Of a stretch of DNA of 64,000 bases, positions 63,301 to 64,000 are shown one piece after another (the stretch's first letter is position 1; each line of letters opens with the position of its first letter). Location of the stretch: positions 15,895,419 through 15,959,418 of the forward strand of contig OZ020486.1 in NCBI GenBank assembly GCA_963971405.1, given 5' to 3'. Below the pieces are notes generated by a model. The model was not told the DNA's origin, made no database searches, and was given only the letters and a program-made list of their open reading frames with translations. The position numbers and the translations under genes are program-made. Source of the DNA: Psococerastis gibbosa (Eukaryota > Arthropoda > Insecta > Psocodea > Psocidae).

Positions 63301-63857
63301 CTGAGATTTACTGATACTTAGCTGATCCCAGAGAGTTGCTGAGCAGTAACTTGATGTCCCAAAAATGTCAATAAGCGAATGCTAAGGCGGCTATTCCACT
63401 GAACAATTTTACTTCAAATGTGATTTTGTCATTGACGTTTGTTTTGTTTTAAGGAGAAAATTATGTAGATACTTATCTATTATAAATTAAGTTATAATAT
63501 GATAGCAGACATCATTAATAAGTCTCTACCATATTATAACTTAATTTATAATAGATAAGTTAAGTACCTATCTACATAATAGTACATAATAGTCTCCTTA
63601 AAACAAAAGTCAATAACAAAATCAAATTTGAAGGTGGAATAGCCGCCTAATTGTTGTAAATTCATTCCTATTTGTTTCCAGATAAACCTGAAATCGACAC
63701 ATCTCCCTCCAAGTTAAAATCTGCGAGTAACACCGGGGAAGGTGGAAGGCTTACTTGTCGCACGTCAGCTGTGCCACGACCTAGGTTCAAATGGTCCAGG
63801 GAAGGTTCTCCTATCCGTACGAATTCTTCTTCTAAATATGCTGTTGAATACCGAGAG
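19042..63857 (+). CDS. sns: sns/hibris (nephrin-family) Ig cell-adhesion receptor, 13 exons, 3' end outside the window
   Basis: The coding segments are 19042-19144, 32275-32409, 40174-40353, 42638-42790, 44378-44560, 54850-55140, 56016-56321, 58865-59001, 59894-60047, 61330-61632, 61849-62124, 62733-63017 and 63682-63857. They join into 894 codons without a stop. The product has a signal peptide, then Ig1 to Ig8 and the first half of Ig9. Domain order, linkers and motifs such as VIPDFPRYS, YIEGY, NPPAQLIWYKNG, CHGLN and GNPLATLTWYKND follow Drosophila Sns/Hbs closely, from memory of the family. Family knowledge: these are type I membrane receptors that bind Kirre/Rst (Neph) proteins on neighbouring cells in myoblast fusion, nephrocyte filtration slits and eye patterning. 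Most introns are phase 1; those inside Ig5 and after the last exon here are phase 0. The rest of Ig9, the FN3 domain, the membrane segment and the tail lie past 64000. Whether it is closer to sns or hbs cannot be settled here. Confidence 0.93.
19677..19875. mobile_element. MITE in intron 1, TTA target duplication
   Basis: Inverted ends AGCGGCTCCTACACGG and CCGTGTAGGGGTCGCT are flanked by TTA (19674-19676 and 19876-19878). Inner arms read AATAATGACATTA and its complement. About 200 bases, no coding capacity. It belongs to a different sequence family from the GGCGCC palindromes but has the same type of target site. Confidence 0.7.
21340..21722 (+). repeat. Imperfect tandem modules with GGGGGGCCC...GGGTCTCCCCCGGAG in intron 1
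   Basis: Three related modules follow one another. Each has a CCCAAATTAGAGAGGTTTTA-like or TTGCAAGCAGTACA segment and a G-run that folds with a C-run (GGCCCGGGGGTCTCCCCCGG and GGCCCGGGGGGTGTCCCCCG). They may be part of a longer repeat whose ends I cannot see. Confidence 0.55.
23118..23345 (+). mobile_element. tRNA-derived SINE, family A, longest copy
   Basis: A polymerase III B-box-like GGTACGAGTCCC (about 23170) lies downstream of an A-box-like TAGCGTTGTGGT. They are followed by a body (GCTTCGGAGGGCATGTAAAG, TTGAGTGTAAGAGAGGGC, AACTCCGCTAGGTTGGCTTA) and an ATTT microsatellite tail. Other copies are at 28141, 31603, 36590 (minus) and 49000 (minus, interrupted). Confidence 0.75.
24101..24454. 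mobile_element. MITE with 45-base inverted ends in intron 1
   Basis: The left arm starts GCCCGATCACGGTGATTTGA and runs to ATAATACCGGGATTTATT; the right arm is its complement, ending CGCCATGATCGGGC. A second inner inverted pair includes ACGCGTGCAAAAT and ACGCGTGCATTTT. The arm end ATTATAATACC...CGCCATGATC is shared with the element at 10221. Confidence 0.7.
28141..28260 (+). mobile_element. SINE family A, 5'-truncated copy
   Basis: It carries GATGCTTCGGAAGGCGTGCA, ACTCCACTAGATTAGCTTAG and a TTTATTTATTTT tail, matching the 3' half of the copy at 23118. It is diverged and lacks the middle segment TTGAGTGTAAGAG. Confidence 0.65.
31357..31396. repeat. Small hairpin in intron 1
   Basis: CGTTAAACCACAGAGA and TCTCTGTGGTTAAACG form a 16-bp stem with one mismatch around an 8-base loop. 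It is too short for a typical miRNA precursor. Confidence 0.6.
31603..31697 (+). mobile_element. SINE family A, 3' end only
   Basis: CTAGTTGAGTGTAAGAGAGG, GCCCTAACTCCGCTAGGGTG and a TTTA-repeat tail match the last 95 bases of the copy at 23118 closely. Everything upstream of the body is missing. Confidence 0.75.
32275..32409 (+). CDS. sns: Exon 2: Ig1, first half
   Basis: Acceptor TTTTTACAG is at 32266-32274 and donor GTAAGT at 32410, phase 1 on both sides. It encodes residues 35-80. The mature N terminus (DGHQQFF) is followed by strand B with Cys61 (LEC) and Trp72 (VQWAKDG). The QQFF start and the VQWxKDG-xALG motif are shared by fly Sns/Hbs and vertebrate nephrin. The second Cys of Ig1 lies in the next exon. 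Confidence 0.95.
32535..32705. repeat. Interspersed repeat family D, copy 2, 125 bases after exon 2
   Basis: AGCCTCCGAGATACAATCTC, GCAGTTCCACTGAAGATGTC, TTGACGAAACGTTTGGAAGT and CGGCCTGTCATCCCGGATTC match the complement of the copy at 10498. The family is non-coding as far as I can see. Confidence 0.6.
36590..36760 (-). mobile_element. SINE family A, reverse copy in intron 2
   Basis: Read on the minus strand it has TCACCCGAAAG, ATGCTTTGAAGGGCATGTAA, TTGAGTGTAAGAGGGGG and an ATTTATTT tail (36590-36608 on the plus strand). It is nearly full length but lacks a clear B box. Confidence 0.7.
38325..38395. repeat. Repeat family D, terminal fragment in intron 2
   Basis: GAAGGCTTTCACGGCCGGAG followed by GAATCCGGGCTATAAGGCCG matches the ends of family D without the centre. 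Confidence 0.45.
40174..40353 (+). CDS. sns: Exon 3: Ig1, second half
   Basis: It follows a CAG acceptor ending at 40173 and precedes GTAAGT at 40354, phase 1 to phase 1. It encodes residues 80-140: VIPDFPRYS, the strand E/F segment LEDDAKYSCQVGP with Cys119, and the closing strand ADANLTVI. The FPRY and DDAxYxCQVGP motifs are characteristic of nephrin/Sns Ig1, the domain that family work places at the trans-binding interface. NVS and NLT are possible N-glycosylation sites. Confidence 0.96.
40378..40502 (+). repeat. Intronic repeat E, copy directly after exon 3
   Basis: GGACTTACATTGCCTGTTGT, GTCATTGGAGGCATGGGCCC and GTCATCGAACAATTTGGGCG are also present at 62280-62400. It starts about 25 bases after the exon 3 donor. 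Family unknown. Confidence 0.55.
40560..40832 (-). mobile_element. Second copy of the 9924-type MITE, in intron 3
   Basis: On the minus strand it shares with 9924-10183 the end GACCCGGTACGCACGG, the segment CAGAACATTTCTA and GGTGATTGGTT. It also carries its own inverted pair CGCTGGGAAAT/ATTTCCCAGCG. The left boundary is not clear. Confidence 0.5.
42638..42790 (+). CDS. sns: Exon 4: Ig2, first half
   Basis: Acceptor GTTGCAG ends at 42637 and donor GTAAGT begins at 42791, phase 1 to phase 1. The junction codon with exon 3 makes TCT, giving VI-SPPSNIEI as in Drosophila. Strand B carries IECIVQNAKPAARVVWYRGG with the first Cys and the core Trp of Ig2. The exon encodes residues 140-191. Confidence 0.95.
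42791..44377 (+). other. sns: Intron 4 (1.6 kb), inside Ig2
   Basis: A segment TTTTGAAAGGACGATTTGA with CATTGCCGTAGTAAACAATA occurs twice (about 43141-43205 and 43276-43335), a diverged direct repeat. Otherwise nothing is seen. Confidence 0.7.
44378..44560 (+). CDS. sns: Exon 5: Ig2, second half
   Basis: Acceptor ATTGCAG ends at 44377 and donor GTAAGT begins at 44561, phase 1 to phase 1; residues 191-252. It encodes a charged C'-E region, then FNTSSKLKLQPSADDDYAEY and FCEARHEALPPDMPLRA, with the second Cys of Ig2. The DDDYxEYxCxARHxALxPDMPxRA string is nearly the same as in fly Sns/Hbs. It is followed by the 10.3-kb intron 5. Confidence 0.96.
44728..44980 (+). mobile_element. tRNA-derived SINE, family C, copy in intron 5
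   Basis: The element contains GATAACGCGCTGAGACGATA, a B-box-like GTGTCGAGTCCTGGTCACC, then GTGACTTTACCATGTTCCCC and AACTCCCCTTTG. It matches the copy at 49061 closely and, reversed, the one at 46495. The tRNA-like part resembles a leucine/serine-type tRNA, which is inference. The 3' part seen in the longer copies is missing. Confidence 0.7.
46495..46860 (-). mobile_element. SINE family C, reverse copy in intron 5
   Basis: On the plus strand it shows GAGGTGATCATGACTCGACA, TAGTCTCAGCGCGTTATCAT and CACACTACCAAGTTTGC, the complement of the family C body. Its 3' part contains CTGTCAGCTTGGCGGGGAG and CCGGCTTTCAGCATTTCTTC. It is more diverged than the other two copies. Confidence 0.65.
47548..47700 (+). 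mobile_element. SINE family B, copy in intron 5
   Basis: TGGCAAGGTGGTAGCGTGCT, GTCGGAGACGTGTGTTAACT and GTTAATCGTATACATTCATT match the 16868 copy, with a short deletion after GAGTC. It abuts the foldback element at 47701. Confidence 0.7.
47701..47982. mobile_element. Foldback MITE in intron 5
   Basis: The left arm contains ATTGTCGTCCGCCATTTTG and the right arm contains CAAAATGGCGGATGACAAT, with further matching on both sides (about 60 bases per arm). It directly follows the SINE copy ending near 47700. Confidence 0.6.
49000..49672 (-). mobile_element. SINE family A, reverse copy split by a family C SINE
   Basis: The 3' tail and body (TAAATAAATAAATAAGGAC, CCTAGCGGAGTTAGGA) lie at 49000-49060, and the rest (CTAGCGGAGCTCTTACACTC, TTTACATGGCCAGAAAATG, TTTCGGGTGAAAGC) at 49551-49672. 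A family C SINE occupies the gap. CTAGCGGAG appears on both sides of the insert and is the likely target duplication. Confidence 0.75.
49061..49550 (+). mobile_element. SINE family C, copy inserted in a family A SINE, with a repeated 3' module
   Basis: It carries the whole family C body (GATAACGCGCTGAGACTATA, GTGCCGAGTCCTGGTCACTT), then CCTCAAGTTAATAAACAGAC. Two tandem versions of a module follow: CCGCCAGGCTGACAGGG or CCGCTAGGCTGATAGGG, then AAAGCAGAAAT, then TTGGAAACAACAAC-type CAA-rich ends. The insertion splits a family A SINE, so family C moved later at this site. Confidence 0.7.
50485..50585 (+). repeat. Fragment of the 10221-type MITE in intron 5
   Basis: The stretch GTGAAATTATCTTGTTTACA with TTTTGAATAGTGTTTTCC before it and AATAATCGTCATAGTAGGC after it matches the inside and right arm of the element at 10221-10376. 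Confidence 0.55.
52049..52522. mobile_element. Palindromic MITE in intron 5, same core with different arms
   Basis: Arms of about 55 bases begin GGCGCTTATTCCACC and end GGTGGAATATGCGCC. They contain AACGTCAATAGTGGTAG-type sequence absent from the other copies. The core (ATATCCCATGGCGCCATTTT, ATTGATCAATTTTAACTATG, GGCATAGAGTAAAA) is the one found at 21-262, 11321 and 11846. TAA follows the right end; the left flank is TTC, probably mutated. Confidence 0.7.
53965..54165. repeat. Interspersed repeat family D, copy 3, in intron 5
   Basis: It has both ends: GTAGAATCCGGGATGATAGG with GCCGTGGTCGTTCTGAAAGC on the left, and GACCCCAGCCTGTCATCCCG with GAATCTACTGCTTCATCACG on the right, inverted with respect to each other. 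The centre holds GATGTCGACCGCAGATGTTG. So family D is a palindromic element of about 190 bases. Confidence 0.65.
54196..54291. mobile_element. Short palindrome of the GGCGC...CCACC MITE group
   Basis: Arms of about 40 bases (GCGCCAAAGTCCACCAACCT and its complement GGTCGGTGGACTTTGCGC) enclose a loop containing ACGTGGTAGCAG. The loop motif is shared with the arms of the larger elements. It is a minimal member with almost no core. Confidence 0.6.
54357..54388. repeat. A32 homopolymer
   Basis: A run of 32 A in intron 5, preceded by unique-looking sequence. It could be the tail of a retroposed fragment, but no parent is recognised. Confidence 0.9.
54850..55140 (+). CDS. sns: Exon 6: Ig3, complete domain
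   Basis: Acceptor TTTCAG ends at 54849 and donor GTAAGTAA begins at 55141, phase 1 to phase 1, so this is one whole Ig domain in a symmetrical exon (residues 252-349). It starts YPPGRPYIEGY, has LACRSRGGNPPAQLIWYKNG with the first Cys and Trp, then YRCEASNV with the second Cys. It is the most conserved piece in the window against fly Sns/Hbs. Its GC content and CpG content are well above the flanking introns. Confidence 0.97.
56016..56321 (+). CDS. sns: Exon 7: Ig4, complete domain
   Basis: Acceptor TTTTTTGCAG ends at 56015 and the donor is A|GTAAGT at 56322, phase 1 to phase 1; residues 349-451. It encodes FAPAHVSISGPTEAKVGD, LTCTTENSNPPAEIKW, and the unusual second-Cys motif VVVCHGLNM, then ENVVGTHNINIL. 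The CHGLN motif and the doubled Thr/Ser stretch before it are typical of this domain in Sns/Hbs. NTT and NIT are potential glycosylation sites. Confidence 0.96.
56405..56585 (-). mobile_element. SINE family B, reverse copy in intron 7
   Basis: On the plus strand it reads AATGAATGTATCCGATTGAC, TTGAGTTACGACACGTCTCC, AGCACGCTACCACCTGGCCA. This is the complement of the copy at 16868 over its whole length. It begins 84 bases after exon 7. Confidence 0.75.
57122..57210. repeat. Repeat family D, terminal fragment in intron 7
   Basis: TAGGCTTTCATGACCGGAGT, GAATCCGGGTTAATAGGTCG and TGGTCGATCC match family D ends. The fragment is itself enclosed by GAGGAGAC and CTCCTCA motifs in inverted order. Confidence 0.45.
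57915..58050. mobile_element. hAT-type MITE in intron 7
   Basis: The ends CAGGGGTCGGCAAAG and GGTTTGCCGACCACTG are inverted. The inside contains GCGGCTC...GAGCCGC and repeated TTTGGCTC. This end sequence is widespread among animal hAT MITEs. No clear 8-bp duplication remains, so it is probably old. Confidence 0.7.
58547..58789. mobile_element. Foldback MITE just upstream of exon 8
   Basis: Arms of about 32 bases begin GTACCGTCGCTGATACTGCA and end TGCAGTATCAGCGACGATAC, with AAAATGTC next inward on both. The inside (about 180 bases) is T-rich. Its right end lies 75 bases before exon 8. Confidence 0.65.
58865..59001 (+). CDS. sns: Exon 8: Ig5, first half
   Basis: Acceptor TTACAG ends at 58864; the donor GTACGG at 59002 is weaker than the GTAAGT used by most of its neighbours. 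Phase 1 in, phase 0 out; residues 451-496. It encodes PPGQPLISGYIEG, MSCISTGGNPLATLTWYKNDKK with the first Cys and Trp. A palindromic MITE ends 75 bases upstream (58547-58789). Confidence 0.95.
59074..59291. mobile_element. Palindromic MITE in intron 8, TAA target duplication
   Basis: The ends GGTGGCTTTTCCACCGACCT and AGGTCGGTGGAAAAGCCGCC are inverted and flanked by TAA (59071-59073 and 59292-59294). The core, with TATTATAAATTAAGTTATAA, recurs in the element at 63386-63647. The arms share CCACCGACCTCG with the elements at 21 and 11321. Confidence 0.8.
59603..59753. mobile_element. Nearly perfect 151-bp palindromic MITE in intron 8
   Basis: Arms of about 65 bases begin GGCGCCCATTCCACATACGT and are mirrored at the right end. 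The short centre contains AGACATACT. TTA lies to the left and TAA to the right. It sits 312 bases after the previous palindrome and 140 bases before exon 9. Confidence 0.75.
59894..60047 (+). CDS. sns: Exon 9: Ig5, second half
   Basis: Acceptor CCATTGCAG ends at 59893 and donor GTAAGT begins at 60048; phase 0 in, phase 1 out; residues 497-548. It encodes INSVSKQTDNSVSAEITIL, TNVSDNNAIYRCEASNAATE with the second Cys, and a closing strand ending NVM. The intron before it holds two palindromic elements. Confidence 0.95.
60240..60960 (+). repeat. Long interspersed repeat in intron 9
   Basis: The stretch has GGTCGAAATTTTCGATTCCG, CTGTCGGTCGGTCTGTCGGT, GGGCAAACTACTCGGTGGAT, GAAATTTGGCATGTAGGTTC and T- and A-rich runs, ending before a 17-base C run at 60938-60954. 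Sequences with TCGGTCTGTCTGTC followed by a GGxxTGAAATTTGG motif are common non-coding repeats in invertebrate genomes. I recognise the type but cannot assign a class. Confidence 0.5.
61330..61632 (+). CDS. sns: Exon 10: Ig6, complete domain
   Basis: Acceptor CTTTCAG ends at 61329 and donor GTAAGT begins at 61633, phase 1 to phase 1; residues 548-649. It starts FPPDHVEVRKEPAQLKPGQ, then LTCEASSSHPPAKLSWWKEG, NTSRPGLYGGYVSSVELKVN and FTCQATNEALQRSVNDA. The WWKxGIP, NTSxPGLxGG and NEALQRS motifs match fly Sns/Hbs Ig6. It is GC-rich compared with its introns. Confidence 0.97.
61655..61745 (+). repeat. Fragment of the 10221-type MITE in intron 10
   Basis: AAAATTATCTTGTTTACATT, then AATAATCGCCACAGTAGG, matches the same part of the 10221 family as the copy at 50485. 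It fills nearly half of the 216-base intron between the Ig6 and Ig7 exons. Confidence 0.55.
61849..62124 (+). CDS. sns: Exon 11: Ig7, complete domain lacking the first canonical Cys
   Basis: Acceptor CATTGCAG ends at 61848 and donor GTAAGT begins at 62125, phase 1 to phase 1; residues 649-741. It encodes YKPVFEIAPEEAQIGIEGE, MIVTLSARGNPSNIAYTWSK with the core Trp, LNFTKLTRNDTGIYSCEASN with the second Cys, and NVTIH. Strand B has no Cys where one is expected; I recall the same loss in Drosophila Sns/Hbs, so it seems a family trait, not an error. Sequons NFT, NDT and NVT are present. The preceding intron is only 216 bases, the shortest in the gene. Confidence 0.96.
62278..62395 (+). repeat. Intronic repeat E, second copy, in intron 11
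   Basis: GAGACTTACATTGCCTACTG, GCCATTAGAGGCAGCTAGG and AGTCATCGAACAATTAGGGT correspond to the copy at 40378. Part of it folds back (GGAGCCCCCTTGACAATGGG against GGGCTCC). Confidence 0.55.
62504..62542 (+). CDS. sns: Possible 39-nt in-frame microexon between the Ig7 and Ig8 exons
   Basis: In the 608-base intron 11 a pyrimidine-rich stretch and GAATTGCAG end at 62503, and GTATAT begins at 62543. The 39 bases between are open in the required frame, enter and leave in phase 1, and would insert 13 residues reading KPVSSIGVIGYP in the Ig7-Ig8 linker. The main exons join in frame without it, so it would be an optional cassette. Against it: the donor is not strong, 39 open bases are easily found by chance, and I know of no matching segment in the fly proteins. 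Confidence 0.3.
62733..63017 (+). CDS. sns: Exon 12: Ig8, complete domain
   Basis: Acceptor TTATTACAG ends at 62732 and donor GTAAGT begins at 63018, phase 1 to phase 1; residues 741-836. It encodes YPIVVTDSPTSIIVDNDQDA, MYCRVDGAPLDESNITW with the first Cys and Trp, then SREDAGVYECVANNGVGNES with the second Cys and a strand ending LVK. It is less conserved than Ig3-Ig6 but keeps the EDxGxxxCVAxN motif of the family. NIT, NNT and NES are sequons. Confidence 0.95.
63386..63647. mobile_element. Palindromic MITE in intron 12, TAA target duplication
   Basis: The ends GGCGGCTATTCCAC and GGTGGAATAGCCGCC are flanked by TAA (63383-63385 and 63648-63650). It contains two inverted copies of the TATTATAAATTAAGTTATAA-type core of the element at 59074. 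It ends 34 bases before exon 13, so branch point and polypyrimidine tract are squeezed into or against it. Confidence 0.8.
63682..63857 (+). CDS. sns: Exon 13: Ig9, first half (gene continues past the window)
   Basis: Acceptor TTTCCAG ends at 63681 and donor GTAAAC begins at 63858; phase 1 in, phase 0 out; residues 836-894. It encodes YKPEIDTSPSKLKSASNTGE, LTCRTSAVPRPRFKWSREG with Cys and Trp, then NSSSKYAVEYRE. The split inside the domain at phase 0 mirrors exon 8 of Ig5. The matching second-Cys exon, FN3, membrane and cytoplasmic exons should lie downstream of 64000. A MITE ends 34 bases before this exon. Confidence 0.95.
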
Positions 63858-64000
63858 GTAAACAAGCATTTTACTTAAGAAAAATGGAAAATACAAAAAT
63901 AACTTGTTGCTACCTAATGAGGTTCTGTAGGGACAGTTTTGGTCACTAGGTTCGCTGGCGACAAACCGATATCCATATTATTCAAAATGGCCGCCGTTTG

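Noticed and set aside
1-64000. CRISPR array, operons or other prokaryotic features
   Set aside because: The repeats are SINEs, MITEs and microsatellites; introns and exon phases show a eukaryotic genome.
1-64000. LTR retrovirus-like, Polinton-like or other virus-derived element
   Set aside because: No long direct terminal repeats and no capsid, envelope, integrase or viral polymerase frame was seen; all coding transposon remains are LINE tails.

Overview
The window is eukaryotic genomic DNA, almost certainly from an arthropod and most likely an insect. It is AT-rich and full of SINEs, LINE tails and palindromic MITEs. Its one convincing host gene has small exons separated by introns of 0.2 to 13 kb with GT/AG borders. 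I saw no bacterial gene, no rRNA, no intact tRNA, no CRISPR array, and no LTR retrovirus-like or Polinton-like element. Three things point to insects. The gene's translated exons resemble the Drosophila Sticks-and-stones/Hibris proteins almost domain by domain. The LINE C-terminal tails are of types I recognise from insect genomes. The tRNA-derived SINEs end in ATTT-type microsatellites. The species cannot be fixed from this.

Positions 1-19041 hold no recognisable host exon. They contain non-autonomous DNA transposons (a hAT copy with perfect 8-bp target duplications, and foldback MITEs with TAA/TTA duplications), four 5'-truncated LINE tails, a tRNA-derived SINE, and unassigned AT-rich sequence. 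A CpG-rich patch near 18.0-18.22 kb, 0.8 kb before the first candidate exon, is the best promoter or 5'UTR candidate.

Positions 19042-63857 (+ strand) hold the 5' two thirds of a nephrin-family cell-adhesion gene, the orthologue of sns/hbs. A candidate signal-peptide exon (19042-19144) is followed by twelve exons encoding Ig domains 1 to 8 and the first half of Ig9. All exons join in frame for 894 codons with no stop. The end of Ig9, the fibronectin type III domain, the transmembrane segment and the cytoplasmic tail must lie beyond the right edge. By homology the protein is a type I membrane receptor that binds Kirre/Rst-type (Neph) partners in trans. In Drosophila this pairing drives myoblast fusion and nephrocyte diaphragm formation.

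The introns carry most of the remaining information: three SINE families, including one inserted into another at 49 kb; a family of almost perfect palindromes whose arms and cores are shuffled between copies; two MITEs sitting a few tens of bases upstream of exons 8 and 13; and a possible 39-nt in-frame microexon between the Ig7 and Ig8 exons. The most useful points to follow are the microexon, the remote signal-peptide exon, and the modular palindromes that could pair across introns flanking exons 9-12. I found no clearly new multi-gene system here.
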